From the NCBI RefSeq assembly GCF_902809835.1, contig NZ_CADDWM010000012.1:310708-374707 (forward strand): a stretch of DNA of 64,000 bases, given 5' to 3'. Positions 16,002 to 23,964 of the stretch are shown here, one piece after another (within the stretch, counting starts at the first letter, position 1; every line of letters begins with the position of its first letter). Made by a program: the position numbers and the translations under genes. This DNA comes from Agromyces sp. Marseille-P2726. Its GTDB lineage: Bacteria > Actinomycetota > Actinomycetes > Actinomycetales > Microbacteriaceae. A model generated the notes under the pieces. The model was given only the letters and a program-made list of their open reading frames with translations. It had not been told where the DNA came from and searched no databases.

Positions 16002-17847
16002 GACCTACACGAGCCTCCTGCTGGTGTCCGTCGGCGGCACGACGCTTCCGCCCGCCGTCGCGGGCCTGCTCGAGCGCAGCAGGATCACGGATGCCGCGAA
16101 CCTCCCCGATTCGTTCGAGCTCGAGTTCGTCGACTCCGCCGGGATCGTGCTCGAGCAGGGCGGGTTCACCATCGGGGCATCCGTCACGCTCTCGGTCTCG
16201 CAGAACGGCGGCGACGGACCGCAGAAGCTGCTCGACGCCGAGGTCACCGCGCTCGACCGGGAGGACATCGGGGGCGAGCTCCGCACGCGGGTGCGCGGGC
16301 TCGACCCGTCGCATCGGCTGTTCCGCGGACGCCGGGTGGCCGCCTATGTCGACATGTCGACCGCGGACATCGTGCAGAAGGTCGCGCAACGCGCCGGCGT
16401 CAAGGTCGGGTCGATCTCGGGGCCGGCCACCATCATGCCGCACACGACGCAGGACAACGTGAGCGACTGGGTCTTCCTCAAGCGACTGGCGGATGCCTCG
16501 GGGAGCGTGTTCTCGGTCGTCGACCAGAAGCTGCAGTTCGGGCCGCCGACCAGCGCGTCGACGGCGGGTTCGGGCTCGGAGACCGCCGACGACGACCCGA
16601 TCGTGATCGAACACGGACGCAACACCGTCTACCTGCACGCCACGATCACCAGCGCCGAGCAGGTGCCCGAGGTCGAGGTGCGCGGCTGGGACGTCGCCGC
16701 CAAGGAGAAGGTGGTGTCGACCGCCCCCGCGAAGACGCAGACGACCGAACTGCCGACCCTCGACCCGGCGAAGGTCGCGCAGGTGTTCTCGAGCCCGCGG
16801 TATGTCAGCGGCGCCGGAGCGGGAGCGCAGCAGCCCCAGGACAAGCTCGCCGAGGCGATCGCGTCGCGCATCGCGGGCGGATTCGCCGAGGTCGAGGCGC
16901 AGATCCTCGGGAATCCCCGGATCCGCTCGGGCATCGCGGTTCGGCTCCGCGGCTTCGGGGCCCCGTTCGACGGGAAGTACACGGTCACCGAGACGAAGCA
17001 CGAGTTCAGCTCCGAGCAGGGGTACACGACCACCTTCACCGTGTGCGATGCATCCGACCGCTCGCTCCTCGGCGTGGGGTCGGGGAGTGGCGGCCACGTC
17101 GCGGCGGCGGTGGGACTCGGGATGCCCGGCGTGGTGAGTGCCCTCGTGAGCGACATCTCCGGCGGCGACGCCGGCCAGGAGGGCCGTGTGCGGCTCACGT
17201 TCCCGTTCCTCTCCGACGACTACGTGAGCGGGTGGGCGCGCCTCGCGCAGCCCGGGGCCGGCGCCGACCGCGGCGCGGTCGTGCTGCCCGAGGTCGGCGA
17301 CGAGGTGCTCGTCGCGTTCGAGTCGGGACGCTTCGACCGCCCGGTCGTGCTCGGCGGGCTCTACAACGGCAAGGACCTGCCGCAGGGCGGCTGGGCGTCG
17401 TTCGTGGAGTCGGGCAGCGTCGTGCGGCGCAGCTTCACCTCGCGCACCGGGATGGCGGTCGACTTCCTCGAGAAGTCGGGCGAGGAGTCCGTCCGGGTCT
17501 CCACGAGCGACGGCGCCCAGCACGTCACCCTCACCCAGACGGCCGAGAAGGGCATCCAGATCGTCTCCGAGGGGTCCGTCACGGTCGTCGCGAAACGCGA
17601 CGCGACGGTCACCGTCGACGGCGATGCGACCGTGACGGCGAGCCAGGGCGGCATCTCGCTGGCGGCGAGGAAGATCGCGCTCGATGCGTCGTCAGAGCTC
17701 GCCATCGCGGCTCCGAAGGTCAAGGTCGACGGCGCCGCCTCGCTCGACCTGACCGGCGCCGCGGTCGCCGTGAAGGCCGCGGGCACGGCCGAGCTGTCGG
17801 CTTCGGGCGTGACCGTCGTCAAGGGCAGTCTCGTCAAGATCAACTGA
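15985..17847 (+). CDS. VgrG/gp5-gp27-like spike protein
   Basis: The product is 620 residues from a GTG at 15985 with GAAGGAG upstream, beginning inside the previous gene. The N-terminal half is a late-control-D/gp27-like ring domain (DSFELEFVDSAG, DIVQKVAQRAGVKVG, NVSDWVFLKRLADASG). Residues about 370-470 form a gp5 OB fold (GRVRLTFPFLSDDYVSGWARLAQPGAG, VLPEVGDEVLVAFESGRFDRPVVLGGLYNGKD). The C-terminus has short repeated beta segments typical of the trimeric needle (VTVDGDATVTASQGG, KVKVDGAASLDLTGA). The PAAR protein at 319 would cap it. Confidence 0.93.
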   Translation: MPSSTETYTSLLLVSVGGTTLPPAVAGLLERSRITDAANLPDSFELEFVDSAGIVLEQGGFTIGASVTLSVSQNGGDGPQKLLDAEVTALDREDIGGELRTRVRGLDPSHRLFRGRRVAAYVDMSTADIVQKVAQRAGVKVGSISGPATIMPHTTQDNVSDWVFLKRLADASGSVFSVVDQKLQFGPPTSASTAGSGSETADDDPIVIEHGRNTVYLHATITSAEQVPEVEVRGWDVAAKEKVVSTAPAKTQTTELPTLDPAKVAQVFSSPRYVSGAGAGAQQPQDKLAEAIASRIAGGFAEVEAQILGNPRIRSGIAVRLRGFGAPFDGKYTVTETKHEFSSEQGYTTTFTVCDASDRSLLGVGSGSGGHVAAAVGLGMPGVVSALVSDISGGDAGQEGRVRLTFPFLSDDYVSGWARLAQPGAGADRGAVVLPEVGDEVLVAFESGRFDRPVVLGGLYNGKDLPQGGWASFVESGSVVRRSFTSRTGMAVDFLEKSGEESVRVSTSDGAQHVTLTQTAEKGIQIVSEGSVTVVAKRDATVTVDGDATVTASQGGISLAARKIALDASSELAIAAPKVKVDGAASLDLTGAAVAVKAAGTAELSASGVTVVKGSLVKIN

Positions 17848-17858
17848 GGGGGCAGCGG

Positions 17859-18272
17859 ATGTCGCAGGAGTTCGTCGGCCGAGGGTGGTCGTTCCCCGTC
17901 CACGTGGATGTCAGCGGGCGCATCGCGCTCTCGTCGGACGCACGCGAGATCGAGGAGAGCATTCACCTGATCCTCGCCACGACGCCGGGCGAACGGCCGA
18001 TGCGGCCCGAGTTCGGCTGCGGCGTGCACGATTACGTGTTCGCGCCGGCGGATGCCGCGACCGCGGGCGGGATCGGTGACGCCGTGCGCACGGCCCTCGC
18101 CATGTGGGAGCCGCGCATCGATGTCACCGGAGTTCGGGTGACGTTCGACCACGCCGATGAGGGCCTGCTGCTCATCGACATCGGCTACGAGATTCGCGGG
18201 TCGAATGATCCACGCAACCTCGTGTTCCCGTTCTACGTGATTCCCGACCGGACCTCGGAGCGTACGCCATGA
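17859..18272 (+). CDS. gp25-like baseplate wedge protein
   Basis: The product is 137 residues from the ATG at 17859. It has the gp25/GPW signature: WSFPVHVDVSGRIALSSDAREIEESIHLILATTPGERPMRPEFGCGVHDYVF, with EIRGSNDPRNLVFPF near the end. In T4 and eCIS, gp25 links sheath and baseplate and helps start contraction. Its stop overlaps the start of the gpJ-like gene by 4 bases, so the two are translationally coupled. Confidence 0.93.
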   Translation: MSQEFVGRGWSFPVHVDVSGRIALSSDAREIEESIHLILATTPGERPMRPEFGCGVHDYVFAPADAATAGGIGDAVRTALAMWEPRIDVTGVRVTFDHADEGLLLIDIGYEIRGSNDPRNLVFPFYVIPDRTSERTP

Positions 18273-20206
18273 CTCTGCCTGCGCCGAACCTCGACGACCG
18301 CCGCTTCCAAGAGCTCGTCGACGACGCCAAGCGCCTCGTCGCCGCGCGCTGCCCCGAGTGGTCGGATCACAACGTCTCCGACCCGGGCGTGACGCTCATC
18401 GAGACATTCGCGTTCATGACCGACCAGTTGTTCTACCGGCTGAACCGCTTGCCCGACAAGCTGTACATCGCGTTCCTCGACCTCATCGGCACGAAGCTGT
18501 ACCCGCCGACGGCGGCTCGGGCCGACATCGTGTTCTGGCTGGCGGCACCAAGGGACGAGGTCGTGGTCGTGCCGCAGCACACGGAAGTCGGCACGCGGAG
18601 GACCGAGCAGACGGAATCCGTGGTGTTCCAGACCATCGACGAGTTCCAGATCCCGCCTCGGTCGCTCGCCCACATCGGCACCAAGTCTGGCGACGCCGTG
18701 GTGGTTCGTGGCGCCCGCTCGGGTGCCGATTCGCTCGAGACGTTCTCGACCCCGCCGAAGATCGGCGACGAGTTCCTGCTCGGCCTCGACGATCCGGCGC
18801 CGGGACTCGCGATCAGGTTCCACTTGGACTGCGACGTGCGCGGCGTGGGCGTCGATCCCCGGGACCCGCCCATCGTCTGGGAGTCGTGGAACGGTGCGGG
18901 CTGGACGCGCTGCGACCTGGTCTCAGACCAGACCGGCGGGCTCAACCAGCCTGGCGACGTCGTCCTCATCGTTCCGCGCAGCCACGTGGCCTCGGCGATC
19001 GGAGGCGAACGGGCCGGATGGGTGAGGTGCCGGATCGTCGAGCGTGAGAAGACCGTTCCGAAGTACCGGTACTCGCCAGTGGTCAACGAGGCGTCGGCGG
19101 CGACCGTCGGCGGCCTCATCCAGGCGATGCACGCTCGCACCGTCGACGATGAGATCCTCGGTCTCTCCGAGGGGGTTCCCGGGCAGACGTTCGAGCTCGA
19201 GGACGGCCCGGTCATCGACGACGGAACGCCCTTCGTCGTCGACGTCGGTGCGGGAAAGGGCTGGGAGGAGTGGACGGAGGTCGACTCGTTCGCCGGCTCC
19301 GGCGAGGGTGACCGGCACATCATGATCGACCGTGCCCGAGCCACGGTGATGTTCCCGCCCGCGGTTCGCGAGCCCGACGGGAGCCTGCGCACGTTCGGCG
19401 CCACGCCGGCCAAGGGTGCTCCGCTGCGTGTCCGCCGCTATCGCGTCGGCGGGGGCCGAGCCGGCAACGTCACCGCGGGCAGGCTCTCGGTGCTGCGGTC
19501 GACCGTGCCGTTCGTGAAGGAGGCCGTGAACCGAACCGCCGCCCACGACGGCACCGACGGTGAGACCATCGAGGCGGCCAAGGTGCGGGGGCCGCTCGAG
19601 TTGCGCACGCGCGATCGAGCCGTGACGCTCGAGGACTACGAACAACTCGCCAAGCGTGCCGCGCCCGGGGTCGCCCGCACGCACGCCGTGGCCACGCCCG
19701 ACACCCTCGGGGTCCGCCTCCTCGTCGTGCCGACCGCCGCCGTCGCTGAGGATGGCCGCATCGAGTTCGACGACCTGCTTCCCGGCGAAGACCTCCTCGG
19801 AACCATCGCGGCCGACCTCGAGTCCCGCCGGATCGCCGGAACGCGCCTCGTGATCGAGCGGCCCGAGTACCAGGGCGTCACCGTGGTCGCCACGCTCGTC
19901 GCCCATCCGAGAGTGGCCGTGGATCAGCTCAAGGCCGACGCGATGGCCGCCCTGCACAGCTACTTCGACCCGATCCGGGGTGGTTCGTCGGGGACCGGAT
20001 GGCCGTTCGGCCGGCCGGTACTCGCCGGCGAGGTGTACTCGGTGCTGCAATCGCTCCCCGGCACCGAGATCGTCGACGAGGTGCTGCTGTTCGCAGCAGA
20101 CCCGATCACGGGCGAACGCGGAGAGCCGGCGCAGCGGATCGAGATCGGCGAGAACGCCCTGGTGTTCAGCTTCGCGCACAAGGTGAACGTGACGGCGGGA
20201 GTCTGA
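18269..20206 (+). CDS. Baseplate J-like protein (gp6/Afp11-12 type)
   Basis: The product is 645 residues. The N-terminal segment (CPEWSDHNVSDPGVTLIETFAFMTDQLFYRLNRLPDKLYIAFLDLIGTKLYPPTAARADIVFWL) is typical of baseplate J/gp6 wedge proteins in eCIS. The conserved C-terminal J region includes LRTRDRAVTLEDYEQLAKRAAPGVARTHAV and DQLKADAMAALHSYFDP. It builds the baseplate ring that holds the spike and triggers the sheath. It overlaps gp25 by 4 bases and precedes gpI by 1 base. Confidence 0.92.
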   Translation: MTLPAPNLDDRRFQELVDDAKRLVAARCPEWSDHNVSDPGVTLIETFAFMTDQLFYRLNRLPDKLYIAFLDLIGTKLYPPTAARADIVFWLAAPRDEVVVVPQHTEVGTRRTEQTESVVFQTIDEFQIPPRSLAHIGTKSGDAVVVRGARSGADSLETFSTPPKIGDEFLLGLDDPAPGLAIRFHLDCDVRGVGVDPRDPPIVWESWNGAGWTRCDLVSDQTGGLNQPGDVVLIVPRSHVASAIGGERAGWVRCRIVEREKTVPKYRYSPVVNEASAATVGGLIQAMHARTVDDEILGLSEGVPGQTFELEDGPVIDDGTPFVVDVGAGKGWEEWTEVDSFAGSGEGDRHIMIDRARATVMFPPAVREPDGSLRTFGATPAKGAPLRVRRYRVGGGRAGNVTAGRLSVLRSTVPFVKEAVNRTAAHDGTDGETIEAAKVRGPLELRTRDRAVTLEDYEQLAKRAAPGVARTHAVATPDTLGVRLLVVPTAAVAEDGRIEFDDLLPGEDLLGTIAADLESRRIAGTRLVIERPEYQGVTVVATLVAHPRVAVDQLKADAMAALHSYFDPIRGGSSGTGWPFGRPVLAGEVYSVLQSLPGTEIVDEVLLFAADPITGERGEPAQRIEIGENALVFSFAHKVNVTAGV

Positions 20207-20207
20207 C

Positions 20208-20777
20208 ATGCGCGGTCTGGTTCCGAACCTGGCAAGCCCGGTGCCGCTCATCACCCAGCTGCCCGCGATCCTGCAGGAGGATGAGTTCCTCGATGCGGCG
20301 CTGCCGGCGTTCGACGACCTCATCGCCCCGGTGTATTCGACGCTCGACAACCTCGACGCGTACGTGCGGCCCGAGTACGCCCCCTCCGACTTCCTCGAAT
20401 GGCTCGCGGGATGGGTCGGCGTCGCGCTCGAAGGGGAGTGGACCGAGGAGCAGCGCCGTCGCATCGTTGCGGATGCCGTGGCGCTGCACCGTCGGGTTGG
20501 GACGGCGGGCGGCATCCGCGATGCCATGGAGTTGGCGGCCGGCCCGGGGGCGACCGTCGAGGTCGAGGAGTCGGGCGGCACCTCATGGTCGACCGAGCCT
20601 GGCGGAGCAGTTCCCGGGTCGGCCGAGCCGGGGATCGCGATCTCGGTCACCGTTCCGGGCGGCAACCGCACGGCCCTCGCGCGCCGCTTCGAACGTGTGG
20701 CCGCCGGCGTCGTGCCGGCGTACCTGCCGATCCGCCTGTCGGTCTCGGTGAGCGAAGCTCCTCCGGCGGCCCAGTAG
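20208..20777 (+). CDS. Phage tail protein I-like baseplate protein
   Basis: The product is 189 residues. LPAILQEDEFLDAALPAFDDLIAPVYSTLDNLDAYVRPEYAPSDFLEWLAGWVGVALEGEWTEEQRRRIVADAVALHRRVGTAGG is the tail-protein-I pattern. In phages gpI connects baseplate to tail fibres. Here it is the last structural gene: downstream lies a 56-bp tandem array and an opposing regulator, with no fibre gene. This fits the fibre-less CIS described in Streptomyces, though a fibre gene beyond the left edge cannot be excluded. Confidence 0.88.
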   Translation: MRGLVPNLASPVPLITQLPAILQEDEFLDAALPAFDDLIAPVYSTLDNLDAYVRPEYAPSDFLEWLAGWVGVALEGEWTEEQRRRIVADAVALHRRVGTAGGIRDAMELAAGPGATVEVEESGGTSWSTEPGGAVPGSAEPGIAISVTVPGGNRTALARRFERVAAGVVPAYLPIRLSVSVSEAPPAAQ

Positions 20778-20786
20778 CCAGCCCCC

Positions 20787-20998
20787 GGTGGTCGAGTAGG
20801 CAGCGCAGCAGCCGTATCGAGACCCCGACCCCGCGCACCCCCGGTGGTCGAGTAGTCAGCGCAGCAGCCGTATCGAGACCCCGACCCCGCGCAGCCCCGG
20901 TGGTCGAGTAGGCAGCGCAGCAGCCGTATCGAGACCCCGACCCCGCGCAGCCCCGGTGGTCGAGTAGGCCGCGCAGCAGCCGTATCGAGACCCCGACC
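20787..20998. repeat. Four-copy 56-bp tandem repeat with GGTCGAGTA...TATCGAGACC palindrome
   Basis: GGTGGTCGAGTA starts at 20787, 20843, 20899 and 20955, an exact 56-base period. Each unit holds an imperfect palindrome with arms GGTCGAGTA and TATCGAGACC round a GCGCAGCAGC core, followed by a CCCCGACCCCGCGCA spacer. Copies differ at only a few bases. The array separates the convergent ends of the baseplate operon and the SARP-type regulator. The palindrome is the reverse-complement relative of the GTCTCGATAC units at 1681. Confidence 0.92.
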
Positions 20999-21008
20999 CC
21001 CGCCGACC

Positions 21009-23429
21009 CTACTCCACGCCGAGCGCAACCCGCATGCTCCGGTATCCCTCTTCGGCCCGCTGCGCCGCCACGACATCACCCGACCTGCGGTGCACCATGA
21101 CGAGCGTGCGCCACGACTCGTCGAGCCACGGATCGATCTCGACCGCGCGGCTCGCCGCCGCCGCCGCGGCGTGTCCGTCGCCGAAGCGGAGCTCGAGGTG
21201 CGCCAGCGACGCCGCGGCCTCCGCGGCCCGCACCCGGTACCGCTCCCGTGCGCCCGCCACCCATTCCGCCGGACCATCCTCGGGAAGCACGTCTCCCACG
21301 TACAGGGCGAGCGCGCCCCGCAGGCCGTTCGCCGTCGTGACGGCGTCGCGCCGAAGCTTCGCCGCAGCGGCCTCCGCGAGCTGGTCGTCGAAATCGGCGA
21401 GGTCGCAGTCGTGACGGTCGGCGATGCCGAGCCGGTACGCCTCGCCGACACGTTCGACGATGGATGCCGCCGGGCCGACCAGGTCCGCCGGGAGCGCGCG
21501 CCGCAGGCTCGACACGCTCACATGCAGCGCATGCACGGCGGAGTCGATTCCGAGGTCGCCCCACAGGATGTCGGCGATGAGCTCGCGATGCAGGGGAGCG
21601 CCGGCGTTGAGGGCGAGCATGCGCAGCAGCGCCCGCGCCGGGGGCCGAACGACCTTGAGCTCGATCTCGGTGCCGTCGGCGCAGAGGTGGAACCCGCCGA
21701 AGCACGTGACGGTCAGGTGCGGATGCCGCGGCTCCACCACGACGGTGGGTGCCGACGCTCCGTCGGCGTGCCGTGCGACGCGGGGAAGCGATGACGGAAG
21801 CCGTGGCAACCCCACCTCGAACGCGTGACGTCGGGCGCTGGCCATGAGGGCCGGCGCGCGGTTCGACGGCCCCACGAGCGCTCGGGCGGCGTCGAGCAAC
21901 GGGCGGGTTCCGTCGACGTGGGTGGCGATCGATGCGGTCTCCGCATCGGTGATCTGCCGGCGTGCGTCCGCGGTACCGGATGCCGCCGCGAGCAGCGCGC
22001 CGGCCGCGCGCGACCAGGCCGCGACACCCGTGTGCCCGAGCCGTTCGAGCCGATCGGCGAGTGCGTTCGCCTGAACGGATGTCGCGCGGCCCCTGCGCGC
22101 TCGGATCACGAAGTCGAGCCCCGCGGTGACGGCGGCGCTCGTGGCATCGCCGCGCACCTCGCACTCGGCGACGACGCCGGCGGCGGATCGGTCGGGCAGG
22201 TCGGATGCCGCGGCGACGGCGCCGCGCACCATGCGCGCCTGCGCATCCATCCCGAGCGCGACGCACTCGCGCTCGAGCCCGGCGAGCGCGTCGAGCGTCG
22301 CCTCTCGCGGAGCGAGCGACTCGCGGATCATCAGCAGCGCGAGCCGCGCCATCGGATGGGTTGCCGCCTCGTCGGGCGTCCGCAGCGAGAGCTGCAGCAG
22401 CGGGACCGCGCCCACCACATCACCGTGACGCAGCCGGGTCATCGCCGCGTCGAATGCCGCTGGCCGCGGTGCCGGCGGCCGCGCTGGCGCTGATTGCGCT
22501 CCCGGGGGCGACGTGACCGTGGGTGGCGAAGGAAGTGCGATGTCCACGTTCAATCCGGCGCGCGCTCGGAGGTGCCTGCGCAGGATCGGCGGCAACACCC
22601 TGGACCCGAGTTGTCGGACATGCATGACGGCACCGCCGTCGACGGCCTCGAACAGTCTGGCCGCGGCATCCGCCCCCAGCAATCGGGCACACGCACCGAA
22701 CTCAAGGGTCGGGAGGTCGCTGGTGAGCTCGAGCGATCGGACGAGCTCGGTGGGAAGCGCCCTGAGCGCCCGCTCGAGACGGCTGGCCGCGAAGTCGCCC
22801 CGAAGCGTCGTTGCGACGGCGGCCTCGAGGGCCTCGGCCTCCACCGATCGTGACCTGACGGCAAGGTCGTGCACGGGCCCGGCCCAGCCGCAGGTCTCGG
22901 ACACCACCATCGACGCGGACTCCAGGGCGAGCGGGTGACCCGCGACCAGCCGGAACACCTGCGACACCTCATCGATTCGCAACACGAGGTCGGGTGCGGT
23001 CACGAGGTCGGGTTCGATGCCGCAGGCGAGCTCGAGCTCGGCCGGGATGGGAAGCCGCGAGGCGAGCACGAGGTGGTGCTCGGCGTCGCAGTGAGCCGCC
23101 ATTCGTTGGAGGGCCGACTCACCTCGGGTTCCGGCCACGACCTGCACATCGTCGATCGCGACTGTCGTCGTCTCGTCGGTGGCCTCGAGGCTCGCCATCG
23201 CGAGGGCTATTGCGGACTCGAGTTGGGCGGGATCCCGGCACTCGCGGCCGAGGTGGACGACCTCGGTGTGGTCTGCAGTCTGGCTCAGGCGACGGAGGAG
23301 CGTCGACTTCCCGGCGCCACTCGGCGCCACGATGAACACGCAGGGTTCCTGCAGACGGCGCGCGTGACGCGCCGGGAGAAACGCCCGGCGAGCGGGCTCC
23401 CTGAGTCCCGCAGTCCCCCTGTGACGCAC
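21009..23429 (-). CDS. P-loop SARP/BTAD-type transcriptional regulator
   Basis: The product is 806 residues. The GTG at 23429 is chosen because GGAGG lies 7 bases upstream; a longer reading would run up to the tRNA. Residues 36-43 hold a P-loop (PSGAGKST) and VAIDDVQVV fits Walker B, giving a MalT/AfsR-like NTPase part. Residues about 571-670 form an OmpR-type winged helix (TVTCFGGFHLCADGTEIELKVVRPPARALLRMLA, ILWGDLGIDSAVHALHVSVSSLRRAL). About 675-806 form the BTAD helical domain. The order NTPase first, DNA-binding domain late is reversed relative to classic AfsR. It converges on the baseplate operon and is the best candidate master regulator of the injection system. Confidence 0.82.
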   Translation of the reverse strand: MRHRGTAGLREPARRAFLPARHARRLQEPCVFIVAPSGAGKSTLLRRLSQTADHTEVVHLGRECRDPAQLESAIALAMASLEATDETTTVAIDDVQVVAGTRGESALQRMAAHCDAEHHLVLASRLPIPAELELACGIEPDLVTAPDLVLRIDEVSQVFRLVAGHPLALESASMVVSETCGWAGPVHDLAVRSRSVEAEALEAAVATTLRGDFAASRLERALRALPTELVRSLELTSDLPTLEFGACARLLGADAAARLFEAVDGGAVMHVRQLGSRVLPPILRRHLRARAGLNVDIALPSPPTVTSPPGAQSAPARPPAPRPAAFDAAMTRLRHGDVVGAVPLLQLSLRTPDEAATHPMARLALLMIRESLAPREATLDALAGLERECVALGMDAQARMVRGAVAAASDLPDRSAAGVVAECEVRGDATSAAVTAGLDFVIRARRGRATSVQANALADRLERLGHTGVAAWSRAAGALLAAASGTADARRQITDAETASIATHVDGTRPLLDAARALVGPSNRAPALMASARRHAFEVGLPRLPSSLPRVARHADGASAPTVVVEPRHPHLTVTCFGGFHLCADGTEIELKVVRPPARALLRMLALNAGAPLHRELIADILWGDLGIDSAVHALHVSVSSLRRALPADLVGPAASIVERVGEAYRLGIADRHDCDLADFDDQLAEAAAAKLRRDAVTTANGLRGALALYVGDVLPEDGPAEWVAGARERYRVRAAEAAASLAHLELRFGDGHAAAAAASRAVEIDPWLDESWRTLVMVHRRSGDVVAAQRAEEGYRSMRVALGVE

Positions 23430-23467
23430 CGTCGAACCTCCACGCTGACGGATGTCGTCGGTTCGGG

Positions 23468-23538
23468 CTCCGACGGAACATAATCTAGCCCTCCCAGCAC
23501 GCCGCGCATGAGGGAAGGCACTGATTGTTCCGTCGGAG
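23468..23538 (-). promoter_or_regulatory. 13-bp perfect inverted repeat around the regulator's putative promoter
   Basis: CTCCGACGGAACA (23468-23480) and its exact reverse complement (23526-23538) are 45 bases apart, in the 193-base gap between the SARP-type gene start and the tRNA-Thr gene. On the minus strand a TAGATTAT -10-like element overlaps the inner edge of the proximal arm. The arrangement suggests a two-site operator, possibly for autoregulation or DNA looping. Confidence 0.5.
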
Positions 23539-23622
23539 CGGGGTGCGTGCGGGGGTGGGCGCCCGGTTCGAAGCGTCAGTTCGGAGGTGATATCCTCGTA
23601 CGGTTGCCGAGCGCGGCACACG

Positions 23623-23694
<72 letters not shown>

Positions 23695-23730
23695 GGTTCG
23701 GTCCGGGCGTATGCTCGAAGGAACCTTCCC

Positions 23731-23804
23731 GGCGGGGTAGCTCAGGTGGTTAGAGCACACGGCTCATAATCGTGGTGTCGCGGGTTCGAGTCCCGCCCTC
23801 GCTA
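23731..23804 (+). tRNA. tRNA-Met (CAT), elongator-like
   Basis: This is a 74-base cloverleaf starting GGCGGGGTAGCTCAG. The anticodon stem CACGG/TCGTG (one G-U pair) holds the loop CTCATAA with anticodon CAT, and the T-arm is GCGGG-TTCGAGT-CCCGC. The acceptor closes with two G-U pairs. Absence of three consecutive G-C pairs in the anticodon stem argues for an elongator rather than an initiator. It lies 36 bases after tRNA-Thr, probably on the same transcript. Confidence 0.93.
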
Positions 23805-23964
23805 CAGTTTCGTCCTCCTCGAACGCTGCGCCTTCGACGCGCGTCGCGGGAAGGCAGCGTTCCGTGCCTGTTGAGGCATCGCACTGGATGCCCGGTGGCG
23901 CGGCTCCGTAGCATCGGCAGTATCGTGACGTAACGATGTCGATGTCCCGGCCGGAGGGACGAGG

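Noticed and set aside
319..20777. Prophage
   Set aside because: Tail-type genes are present but no capsid, portal, terminase, lysis or integrase gene; ATPase, DUF4255 and DUF4157 are eCIS markers.
20787..20998. 56-base periodic repeats resembling a CRISPR array
   Set aside because: Spacers between palindromes are the same sequence in every unit, so this is a simple tandem duplication.
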